From the IMG/VR virus record IMGVR_UViG_3300009320_000027, positions 1 through 48,333 of that record: 48,333 nt of DNA. One strand, given 5' to 3'. This document shows, in pieces, positions 22,779 through 29,226 of this stretch (the stretch's first letter is position 1; each line of letters opens with the position of its first letter). A program made the position numbers and the translations under genes. Source of the stretch: a virus. Below the pieces are notes generated by a model, which saw nothing but the letters and a program-made list of their open reading frames with translations, was not told the DNA's origin and searched no databases.

Positions 22779-24398
22779 CTACTTGCACTCCACGAGTGCC
22801 TTCATCTCCACCGGGCCACTGGTGAGGGCCATACGCACGAGTGCGTTGATGCCCACGAGCGGCTCGTTCTCGATGAGGCCCCGGATGATGGTGGCCCCCA
22901 GAGACGCCGGAGACTGCACCGGCATGGTCGGAACCATGGTTGCAGCCAGCTCCCTGACTCCGGTTGCCTCAGCGGCGAATACCGGGTTCAGGTGGTAGAC
23001 CGGCGTCTCGATTCCAATCTCGCGGATGTGGCTCATCACTTCCGCGAACCGTCCCGCCGGGGCATTTTCGTACCCATCGGACAGGACGTAGACGGCCCCC
23101 GGCTCCTCCATGAGGACTTCCACGAGGCAGTCTGCCAGCGCGGTGTCACCCATCGGGCGCACGAGGTCGTTGCCTTCTCCCATCTGGCCGCCCACGTAGC
23201 GGGTCACGGCCTCGTCTCCCACATGCTGAAGCATGTCCCGCATGGCCAGCGTGGCTGCCATCGGGCAGAGCGGCTGGGTCTTGTCCCCTGCCATCGAGGT
23301 CGAGGCATCCACGACGATGCCGACCTTGGTGTACCGGGCCGGGAATCCGGCGGCGGCCTTCAGCGCCTTCTCTGCCAGCGCCTTGATGATGTCCTCGGTG
23401 AGGCCCATCTCGAAGGCGTACAGGTACAGGCGCACGGCGTCGTACTTGGTCGGGTCCAGCTTGACCTCGACTCCGGCGGCCTTGGCCTTCCGCTGGGCGG
23501 CCATCTTCTGACCGGACGACATCTTGCCGCCCTTGGAGACGAGCTTGAGAACCTCGTCCTTGGACACGCCCTTGTGGTACGTGGCCCGGATGCCTTCCAG
23601 CACCTCCATCGGGAGCCGCGCACCGGCCTTGAGGTCGGTCTTGGCCTCGACGAAAGCCCGGAGCATCGGCACAGTCAGCCCCTCGCGGTTGCCGAACACG
23701 AACCCGACGCACTCGCGGACGGTCTTGGTCTGGCCCGACTTGGCGTACTGGTCGATGAGGGCCGCGACGATTCCCTTCTCCTTGGCGTCCCACTCACCCT
23801 TGGACAGGATGGCCCGCAGGGCAGACGACATCTTCTGACCCCATGCGTGCGTCAGAGCGGATGCCACCTTCGAGCGGTACTTCACGGCCCACAGCGGCAG
23901 GCGCGGGGACGAGAGCAGGGTCCGCAGGATGAGCTTGCGGGTACGGGCGTTGTTCGCCTTCTTGAGTCCCAGCTCCTCGGAGCCGAACCGGAAGGCGTCC
24001 ATCAGCCGCAGCATCCTCGGTGCCGGGAGGCTCTGGATGAGGTGGTACAGGACCGCCCTCTCCATTGCCGGGTTCAGGAACTCCTCCATTGCCCCGTTGC
24101 GCGGGGTGGACAGGAGGGCCTTCATCCCGACCTGTACGGAACGGTCCGTGATGCCCGGCAGCGCAAGCAGGACCGCGTAGAGGTCCCGGCTCATCCCCAT
24201 CAGGTTCATGTGGGATGCCAGCTCGGCCACCTGCTGTTCCTCGCGGGTGTTGTAGTGCGAGGCCCGGCCCATGCTGGTAGTCGCAGCGTCAAGGAACGAC
24301 GTGACGAACAGTCCGGCCACCTCGGGCGTAGTTTCGCCCTTCGGCTGCCACAGAATGGCATCCGTTCCCACGGTGGTCATCAGAGTCTTTTCAGTCAT
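22779..24398 (-). CDS. Ro60-like TROVE-type ring protein with C-terminal vWA domain
   Basis: A 539-residue protein. The ATG at 24398 follows CCGGAGG; the frame is open further upstream but without a site. Residues 1-320 are all-helical repeat, with NNARTRKLILRTLL followed by LPLWAVKYRSKVASALTHAWG, the kind of segment found in TROVE modules. Residues about 355-539 form a von Willebrand A domain: strand KVGIVVDASTSM with a complete MIDAS (Asp364, Ser366, Ser368), later VYVLSDGYEN. Ro60 proteins bind Y RNAs and misfolded RNAs through the helical ring. A tRNA-like RNA with its own promoter lies directly upstream, which fits. The TROVE call rests on architecture and context. Confidence 0.75.
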   Translation of the reverse strand: MTEKTLMTTVGTDAILWQPKGETTPEVAGLFVTSFLDAATTSMGRASHYNTREEQQVAELASHMNLMGMSRDLYAVLLALPGITDRSVQVGMKALLSTPRNGAMEEFLNPAMERAVLYHLIQSLPAPRMLRLMDAFRFGSEELGLKKANNARTRKLILRTLLSSPRLPLWAVKYRSKVASALTHAWGQKMSSALRAILSKGEWDAKEKGIVAALIDQYAKSGQTKTVRECVGFVFGNREGLTVPMLRAFVEAKTDLKAGARLPMEVLEGIRATYHKGVSKDEVLKLVSKGGKMSSGQKMAAQRKAKAAGVEVKLDPTKYDAVRLYLYAFEMGLTEDIIKALAEKALKAAAGFPARYTKVGIVVDASTSMAGDKTQPLCPMAATLAMRDMLQHVGDEAVTRYVGGQMGEGNDLVRPMGDTALADCLVEVLMEEPGAVYVLSDGYENAPAGRFAEVMSHIREIGIETPVYHLNPVFAAEATGVRELAATMVPTMPVQSPASLGATIIRGLIENEPLVGINALVRMALTSGPVEMKALVECK

Positions 24399-24455
24399 CA
24401 CGCACCTCCGGTACAAGGCGCACACCATCCCCAATGATGTGCGCGTCGAGAAAAC

Positions 24456-24517
24456 AGCGGGCAGGGAGCGCATCGGGTTGTGGTAGCTTCACCTGAACCA
24501 ATACGCTAGTTCCCGCT
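24456..24517 (-). ncRNA. Structured hairpin RNA, copy B
   Basis: A 62-base hairpin upstream of the Ro60-like gene. The outer stem is AGCGGG/CCCGCT and the inner stem AGCGTAT/ATGCGCT, which includes a G-U pair only when read as minus-strand RNA. The apical part has GGTT/AACC and GGT/ACC. It is homologous to the copy at 24584-24643: the same outer stem and a shared AGTTCCCGC on the plus strand, but a different inner stem that still pairs. Confidence 0.6.
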
Positions 24518-24583
24518 GGGTCTTCTACTCGACCGCTCGCAGTTCTAAGCCCCTTGGTGGATTTTAGTTCTGCTGGGGAAGAA

Positions 24584-24643
24584 GCGGGCAGGGGTAACAA
24601 CGAGGGTTGGTTGTGATACCTGTATCGTTGTCAGAGTTCCCGC
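24584..24643 (-). ncRNA. Structured hairpin RNA, copy A
   Basis: A 60-base hairpin with outer stem GCGGG/CCCGC, a perfect seven-pair inner stem ACAACGA/TCGTTGT and an apical GGT-ATCACA-ACC loop. It shares outer-stem and loop sequences with copy B but not the inner stem, so the base pairing is preserved through compensatory changes. Both lie on the transcript predicted from the promoter at 24788-24816. Confidence 0.6.
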
Positions 24644-24660
24644 GTCAGTGACGTTGGGTC

Positions 24661-24782
24661 GAGTCGAGCAAGACGGGTGTCAGTGTTTGAAGAATCCGGC
24701 TTTGACACCGGGACCTTCGGCTTAGTAGGCCGACGCTCTACACTGAGCTAATCCAGAACCGACAACACAGTTCTCGACTCAA
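24661..24782 (-). ncRNA. Y-RNA-like RNA with tRNA-like module
   Basis: Read as minus-strand RNA, the ends pair perfectly over eight bases (GAGTCGAG with CTCGACTC, extendable by two wobble or AU pairs). Inside is a tRNA mimic. The D-arm is GCTC-AGTGTA-GAGC (24735-24748). A five-pair anticodon-type stem TCGGC/GCCGA has the seven-base loop CTACTAA (24717-24733). A T-arm-like CCGG-TGTCAAAG-CCGG lies at 24696-24711. The acceptor stem does not close properly and the T-loop is not canonical, so this is not an ordinary tRNA. Known bacterial YrlA RNAs place exactly such a tRNA-like module inside a Ro-binding end stem. The predicted transcription start coincides with the stem's first base. Confidence 0.65.
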
Positions 24783-24787
24783 GGCCA

Positions 24788-24816
24788 CTTTTACATGGGT
24801 CCAAATCTCGTGTCAA
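24788..24816 (-). promoter_or_regulatory. TTGACA-type promoter for the Y-RNA/Ro60 unit
   Basis: On the minus strand, TTGACA (24811-24816) is followed by a 17-base spacer and TAAAAG (24788-24793, four of six consensus bases). Initiation about seven bases on, near 24781, begins at the closing stem of the tRNA-like RNA. Just upstream is an A/T-tract inverted repeat (AACTTTTT and AAAAAGTT, 24818-24835). The element GAAAAAAGTTCTTGACA differs at only two positions from that of the MerR promoter. Confidence 0.65.
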
Positions 24817-24873
24817 GAACTTTTTTCAAAAAGTTTCTAGGCCAACTCCCCCGACAAATAGGGTAGGAGTGCC

Positions 24874-25440
24874 ATGAGCGTCCAAGTGATAGGCCCCAAG
24901 GACTTCCGCCCGCCCCACGCCATCGACACGACTTCGAGGTCGAGAAATTGGAGTCGGGGGCTGAGTCCTTTCTTGGTTGGGCCGGTCCCTCTCTACGAAG
25001 GGGCGGTTGTCCCCGAGTCCAAGAACATGGAGAACGCTTGGCAGTTCGCCAAGGTCTACCCGGAGCATGTCGGGGACTTGGGGTTCCCCGACTCTCCCTA
25101 CTTCGAGTGGGCCAGACGCGGCTGGAAAGACCCTCGTGGCCATCGGCACCCCATGGGTCGCCGCGCCCCCGCCTATTCGTGGTGGGGCGGAGAGAGGCTC
25201 GGGTACGTCGAGGCCCGGAAGCGCATCTACATCCCGCTCTACGCGAGGGCCGTGGCCAAGACCGAAGCCTTCTCGCAGCTCCGGGCGTTGTACGTGGAGC
25301 GTGGGGAGCTGACTCTCTGGGACTTCGACGGGTACGACTACAGGGCGATGGGGATGAGCTGGAAGGAAGTGCGTGATAACGTGAACAGGCCAATGGGCCA
25401 CGCCTTCGTGCTGGCCTATTTGTTAGAGGGATTGCGTTGA
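24874..25440 (+). CDS. DUF6939-like protein
   Basis: A 188-residue protein with TAGGAG before its ATG. The string NMENAWQFAKVYPEH, then PMGRRAPAYSWW, then GYVEARKRIYIPLYARAV, then TLWDFDGYDYR and MGHAFVLAYLLEG covers the whole length. It matches my memory of a compact family (DUF6939) of unknown function seen in phages and some bacteria. The Glu-x-x-x-Gln arrangement in ENAWQFAK is reminiscent of NADAR ADP-ribose-handling domains. Given the nearby NAD-related genes this is worth testing but is not established. It diverges from the Ro60 promoter, 58 bases away. Confidence 0.65.
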   Translation: MSVQVIGPKDFRPPHAIDTTSRSRNWSRGLSPFLVGPVPLYEGAVVPESKNMENAWQFAKVYPEHVGDLGFPDSPYFEWARRGWKDPRGHRHPMGRRAPAYSWWGGERLGYVEARKRIYIPLYARAVAKTEAFSQLRALYVERGELTLWDFDGYDYRAMGMSWKEVRDNVNRPMGHAFVLAYLLEGLR

Positions 25441-26282
25441 GCTGGGTGGAGCAGACGTACTGGGTTCTGATGGATGATGGGCGCTTTCAGGCGGTGTCCC
25501 CAGACGGGAAGATGGACCTTGCGGGGATTCTGGGGGATGAAGGTGTGAAGGTTGTAAGGGCCACGGTAAAGGAACCCTGCGACACCTGCCACCACATACA
25601 CATCTGCATGGACAGCATGTGGAATGGAGGCAGGCGAATGGGAGGACCCGAAGGGGCCGCTTCCCTCTCCTCTGTCCACACCTGCAAGTCCTGTAACCAG
25701 AAGGTGTTGAATCTGCACGGGGTCCGTGAACGGTTGCTTGTGCCTGACGGGTGCTTACGCTGGGAGAAGACCTTTGGGGCGGCTCTCGATTGCGGGGGCT
25801 GTGAGGCGGAGAAGCGGGCGCTTCGGGAGGCTCACCCCCTGTACGCCCAGCAGATGAAGACCAGCGGAGAGGTCCTCAAGGAATTCTTCTCTCCTCAAAA
25901 AGAAGGGGAACCCCCTCGGGATTTCCGCAAGGCGGCGGAAGCCATCGTAGGGGGCCTCGAACGCCGCATGACCTTGACTCCTGAGCGGTTGGTGCAGACC
26001 CAGCGCGTGCTGGGGCATCTTATTGTGGACATCCGCAGGCGCTTCGAGCTGGACTTCTCCAAGGAGCGGGCTGGTAGGATAATGCAGGAGTGGCTTGAAG
26101 CGGTCTACCTCTCGCTTCAGCGCCACCCGGACGACCCCGAGAAGGTGGCCCATGAGTTCGTCCTCGTATTCAACGACACCCCGCCGTTCTCGCAGGCGTG
26201 GGTGGAAACAGGTCCGGCGAAAAGGCGCTTCACCGAGCGCATCTGGGCGGGCCTCATCATCAAAGCCCTCCAAGCCGGATGA
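25437..26282 (+). CDS. Cys-rich phage protein of unknown function, TTG start
   Basis: A 281-residue protein starting with TTG in a TTGA overlap with the previous stop, and weak AGAGGG upstream. Residues about 45-125 carry several Cys/His clusters (CDTCHHIHIC, CKSC, CGGC), suggesting one or two zinc sites. The rest is helical: the middle includes ERRMTLTPERLVQTQRVLGH and the C-terminal part an EWLEAVYLSLQRH helix. I do not recognise the family. Coupling to the DUF6939-like gene suggests a shared task. Confidence 0.6.
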   Translation: MSWVEQTYWVLMDDGRFQAVSPDGKMDLAGILGDEGVKVVRATVKEPCDTCHHIHICMDSMWNGGRRMGGPEGAASLSSVHTCKSCNQKVLNLHGVRERLLVPDGCLRWEKTFGAALDCGGCEAEKRALREAHPLYAQQMKTSGEVLKEFFSPQKEGEPPRDFRKAAEAIVGGLERRMTLTPERLVQTQRVLGHLIVDIRRRFELDFSKERAGRIMQEWLEAVYLSLQRHPDDPEKVAHEFVLVFNDTPPFSQAWVETGPAKRRFTERIWAGLIIKALQAG

Positions 26283-26289
26283 CCGTTTG

Positions 26290-26894
26290 TCAGGAGCGTG
26301 GCTCCCCCGTCCGTAGGTTCCTCTTGGCCCATTGAGCCTTGGCCCGCTCCGACCGAACCCGGCGCTGCTCATCTGTCAGGTTCAGTTTTCGACCCTTCCT
26401 TTGTTTGCTCCAACGGGCGCAAAGTTCAGGGGACCATTCGTGGGTGGCCCGCCAGACCTTCGACATCTTGGCTTTTGCCTCCTTCGATTTCGGGACATCC
26501 CTTTGGGGGCTGCTACCTTCTCCCTCTCAGCGGGGTCTTCAAAACGCTTCTTGGCCTTCTCGCTGAGGGTCAGGCACGTCTTCTCGAAGTCGGGGTTGTA
26601 CTGGGCCGAACCCGAGAGGTTCACACATCCGGGTTTCCCGAAGTTCCGGTCGAGCCACTCCTGCTCCATTTGGATGAGGGCCTCGGGGTCGGCTGCGGTA
26701 GCGATTACTTCCGGCTCAAATCGGTGGCCGTGTTTGTTGAACACCGACTGCATGAAGTCGTTGGGGTGGTTTCCGCTACGGAGCATCCGGCGATGTCGCT
26801 GCCATCTTTCGGGGACGTTTTTCGAGCGGCCCCCGTAGTAGTGGGTGTCCGAAAGGTGGATGACATAAAGGCTTAGTGGGGTAGGATTGTCCAT
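26290..26894 (-). pseudogene. GIY-YIG homing endonuclease with frameshift
   Basis: The 5' part (from 26894) encodes a GIY-YIG-type nuclease: LSLYVIHLSDTHYYGGRS with the variant YVI/YYGG, then ERWQRHRRML and an EWLDRN segment with the catalytic-type Glu. After FEDPAEREK, about residue 125, the open frame becomes basic nonsense and stops at 26382. In a neighbouring frame the sequence continues sensibly as AKAKMSKVWRATHEWSPEL and then KQRKGRKLNLTDEQRRVRSE, a NUMOD-like DNA-binding tail ending at 26290. A one-base indel near the five-G run at 26515-26519 would restore it. The intact product would be about 200 residues. Confidence 0.7.
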
Positions 26895-26928
26895 CAGGAC
26901 CCTCTCCGGTTAGAGGTTCTTGGTCACG

Positions 26929-26960
26929 CCCCCCGGCCTGCTTGCGACAGGCGCGGGGGG
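26929..26960. terminator. Strong GC hairpin between GIY-YIG genes
   Basis: A stem of about 12 pairs with one bulged base (CCCCCCGGCCTG with CAGGCGCGGGGGG) closes a seven-base loop. It lies between two divergent GIY-YIG reading frames. It has no T-run, so it could be a leader structure instead. Confidence 0.4.
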
Positions 26961-26993
26961 TACACCTGTCGAATCTTATAGGAGGGCTACCAA

Positions 26994-27113
26994 ATGGCAC
27001 GGGATGAACGGGTGTTTTGGGCCTACGTCATTCAGTCTGAGGTGCCCCGAGGCACCAAGCCCGGTTTCTTCTACGTCGGCTGCACCACCGACCCGGCGCG
27101 ACGCCTGCGCCAT
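26994..27113 (+). pseudogene. 5' fragment of a second GIY-YIG endonuclease gene
   Basis: An AGGAGGG site and ATG introduce MARDERVFWAYVIQSE followed by PGFFYVGCTTDPARRLR, clearly the first 40 residues of a GIY-YIG domain. They are close to PGFFYVGMTTDPSRRLR in the minus-strand gene at 27071. After about residue 40 the reading frame loses all similarity because the DNA is now the antisense of that minus-strand gene. The fragment keeps its ribosome site but has lost its catalytic C-terminal part. Confidence 0.65.
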
Positions 27114-28189
27114 TCAAGAGGACTGGGAGGTTTCCATGAGGGGTCCGAAACCCAAGGATGTTGCGGCCCTTCACCCCGGCAAAGTGGGCTATCTTGGAGG
27201 GACCAATGCAGGCGGCCTTGCCCCCGTTTCTGGCGTTTCAGAGCATATTCGGCCCTGAGAGATTCGGAGCGGCTGAAGTAAGGGCCGTACAAAGCCTTAG
27301 CTTCCCAAGGTCGATGTTTAGAGGTGTACTTCCCTCCGTTTGGGTTCCCTGACATTCCATTCATATATAGTCCGTTGTGTTCACGGAGCCGCCTTGAGGG
27401 GTCTGTTGTCATCCCGACGTAGAAAAAGCCGGGGAGTGGTTGTCCTCTGGCTCCTGTTCGGGGTTTAAGGCTTTGGATGACATAGACCCAATAAAGATTT
27501 TTGGGCAGTGCAGGTAGGGTTTTATTGACACAGCCATCTCCTGTGTCCCAACCCCTTTGAATATAGCGGGTTTCTGCTTCCAGTGCCATTTCTTCGCTGG
27601 GGTGGGTTTCCACGATTATGAGGTCTGCGGTGGCAAAATCCTTCTTTTGAAGATTGCTGGTGTGCTGGCACCTTGCAACGAGGCTCTTGTGGGCGTTGAA
27701 GCGAAGGTCAGCATGACAGGAAGACCCCAAATAGTAGGTACTGTCAGAGAAGTTTATTCGATACACACACCATTGTCTTCTGGCTTCCTTCTTTTGTCTG
27801 ATGGAGTCAGCGTTGGCCGCATAATAAGCACGGTCGCGGTGCCGGTTTTTCTTTCTGTATTTCTTGATATATTCTTGGTTCTCCCTTCGCCACTTCCGCG
27901 CATTCTTTTGTACTTTCTTGGGATTTGCTTCTGCATATTTCCGGGAAGCCTCCCTTTTTTTCTCTGGGTCTTTGTAGTAGCTGCGGTGTCTTTGTGCAGC
28001 CACTTTATCCGGGTTGCGTTTTTTCCAATCCCGGTTGTAATCTGCTCGGGCTTTCTTGGTGATTTTTCTATATGCCTTCTCGCATTCTCGGCACTGGCTA
28101 CGAAGACCATCTTTGCTAGAGGATTTTCGGTTGAACTGAGTTTTTTCTTTACGGGTTTTGCAGCAGGAGCAAACTTTGAAATTTTCCAT
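27071..28189 (-). CDS. Fused double GIY-YIG endonuclease with zinc motif
   Basis: A 372-residue protein. Residues 1-40 hold a zinc site (Cys7, Cys10, Cys33, Cys36), then a Lys/Arg-rich helix. A first, degenerate GIY-YIG domain spans about 140-215 (CVYRINFSDSTYYLGSSC, then NAHKSLV). A second, better one spans about 232-330 (YWVYVIQSLKP, then PGFFYVGMTTDPSRRLREHN, then HRPWEAKALYG and SLRAEYALKRQKRG). The final residues run antisense through the start of another GIY-YIG gene, so the C-terminus is probably non-native. Codons are AT-rich. The ribosome site is weak. A homing role is likely. Confidence 0.7.
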   Translation of the reverse strand: MENFKVCSCCKTRKEKTQFNRKSSSKDGLRSQCRECEKAYRKITKKARADYNRDWKKRNPDKVAAQRHRSYYKDPEKKREASRKYAEANPKKVQKNARKWRRENQEYIKKYRKKNRHRDRAYYAANADSIRQKKEARRQWCVYRINFSDSTYYLGSSCHADLRFNAHKSLVARCQHTSNLQKKDFATADLIIVETHPSEEMALEAETRYIQRGWDTGDGCVNKTLPALPKNLYWVYVIQSLKPRTGARGQPLPGFFYVGMTTDPSRRLREHNGLYMNGMSGNPNGGKYTSKHRPWEAKALYGPYFSRSESLRAEYALKRQKRGQGRLHWSLQDSPLCRGEGPQHPWVSDPSWKPPSPLEWRRRRAGSVVQPT

Positions 28190-28254
28190 GCAGGCATCTT
28201 ACAACCCTCTACGGAGAAATCAAGGGTGGCGGCGGACCCCTGCTGGACACCCGG

Positions 28255-28854
28255 CTAGAGCCACATGGAGTCCGACAGGAAATAGTGTGGCTCCATCCCC
28301 TCGAAGTTGAAGAACAGCACTTCCATGTGAAAGGCCACATTCGGGAAAATATCTATTGGCAGGGCGAGGATGGAGGACAGCTTGGCTCCGCAGTCACGAA
28401 GCCATCTCCATCGGTGGCTCCGTAGGCGTTGGTTCAGCCGGAAGCCCATGGGGACGAATATGATGGTCTTGACCTTCGGGGTGCCCAGCCCAAATATCCG
28501 CCGCAGGAAAAGCTCTGGTAACAGCTTCCTCTTGAACTCCTTGTGGGTGTCGTTGAAAGGGGGGTTGCAAATCACGAGGTCCGTGGGTTGGATGGGCAAC
28601 TGAAGGGTTAGAACATCCCCGTGCAGAAACTCGTAGGGGTAGTCACAGGCCATTCTGTCAACACCGATACGCTTGTGGCCCTCGAAGGGGATACTCAAGT
28701 TACCGGAATTGCAGCCCAAGTCCCACACAGCCCCGAACTGCTGGTCCTTTACCAGTGAGTAGATGTACTCGCAAAGCCGGGGGTTGGTCAAGATGGTGGA
28801 TTCCTTGGCGGCATCCGAGTCCCAATTAGTGACATCCATGTAGGACTGCTTCAT
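28255..28854 (-). CDS. N6-adenine-type DNA methyltransferase-like protein
   Basis: A 199-residue class I methyltransferase. The SAM-binding motif I is WDLGCNSGNLS at residues 44-54, an acidic strand end follows (RIGVDRM), and the catalytic motif IV is CNPPF at 96-100. That form of the motif (NPPF/Y) is used for adenine or other amino-group methylation. There is no obvious separate target-recognition domain, so it is a minimal enzyme. The start has no strong ribosome site. It lies immediately upstream (5') of the GIY-YIG gene on the same strand. It may protect phage DNA from nucleases or methylate RNA; the substrate is unknown. Confidence 0.7.
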   Translation of the reverse strand: MKQSYMDVTNWDSDAAKESTILTNPRLCEYIYSLVKDQQFGAVWDLGCNSGNLSIPFEGHKRIGVDRMACDYPYEFLHGDVLTLQLPIQPTDLVICNPPFNDTHKEFKRKLLPELFLRRIFGLGTPKVKTIIFVPMGFRLNQRLRSHRWRWLRDCGAKLSSILALPIDIFPNVAFHMEVLFFNFEGMEPHYFLSDSMWL

Positions 28855-28879
28855 GAAAGTATTTTACCCGGTTGTCTCT

Positions 28880-28909
28880 TTATACTTTCCACAGATAGGG
28901 CGCAAGCCC
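28880..28909 (+). promoter_or_regulatory. TATACTTTCC motif plus GNRA-type hairpin in the leader
   Basis: TTATACTTTCC at 28880-28890 lies 46 bases before the next start, resembling the motif at 19581. A GGGC-GCAA-GCCC hairpin with a GNRA-type loop follows at 28898-28909, just before GGCGGAGG. Confidence 0.35.
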
Positions 28910-28926
28910 CTCGGCGGAGGTGCCAC

Positions 28927-29226
28927 ATGCAATCGAAGATTTGGGATTGGGTTCGATGGGGGTTGTCCGTTCTGGTCATCCCTGTCGCTCTTTGGGGCCT
29001 CTCCCTCGACAGGAAGATGGTTGTCATGGAAACAACTATCACGACCATCAAGGCCGACCACCAGAAAGACATAGACCGGCTGGAACAGGACCTCAAGGAT
29101 GCCAAGAACATCAACAAGGATGTCAAGGCCAACAACGACGCACTTATCAAGCTCGCTACCCAGATGGAGGGAGTGAGTGGATACCTCAAGGACATCAAGG
29201 AGCTGCTGTATGTTCGACCTCGGTAA
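28927..29226 (+). CDS. Small membrane/coiled-coil protein, inner-membrane spanin candidate
   Basis: A 99-residue protein with GGCGGAGG before its ATG. A single membrane segment (about residues 10-26, WGLSVLVIPVALWGLSL) is followed by a coiled-coil region (residues 35-90, with IDRLEQDLKDAKNI). An N-terminal anchor with an extended coiled coil is the layout of inner-membrane spanins. The next gene overlaps it by 17 bases and encodes a lipoprotein, as in two-component spanins. A holin accessory or structural role remains possible. Confidence 0.55.
   Translation: MQSKIWDWVRWGLSVLVIPVALWGLSLDRKMVVMETTITTIKADHQKDIDRLEQDLKDAKNINKDVKANNDALIKLATQMEGVSGYLKDIKELLYVRPR

Noticed and set aside
22491-24437. 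A 648-codon plus-strand frame
   Set aside because: Antisense to the Ro60-like and ARPP-1-like genes; Leu/His/Arg-rich sequence without motifs.
24661-24782. An ordinary tRNA (apparent anticodon ACU)
   Set aside because: The D-arm and anticodon arm are convincing. However, the acceptor stem does not close, the T-loop is not canonical, no CCA-ready end is present, and a perfect outer stem encloses it.
27557-28258. A plus-strand frame rich in Phe, Val and Leu resembling a membrane protein
   Set aside because: Antisense to the Lys/Arg-rich double GIY-YIG gene; hydrophobic codons are the complement of Lys codons.
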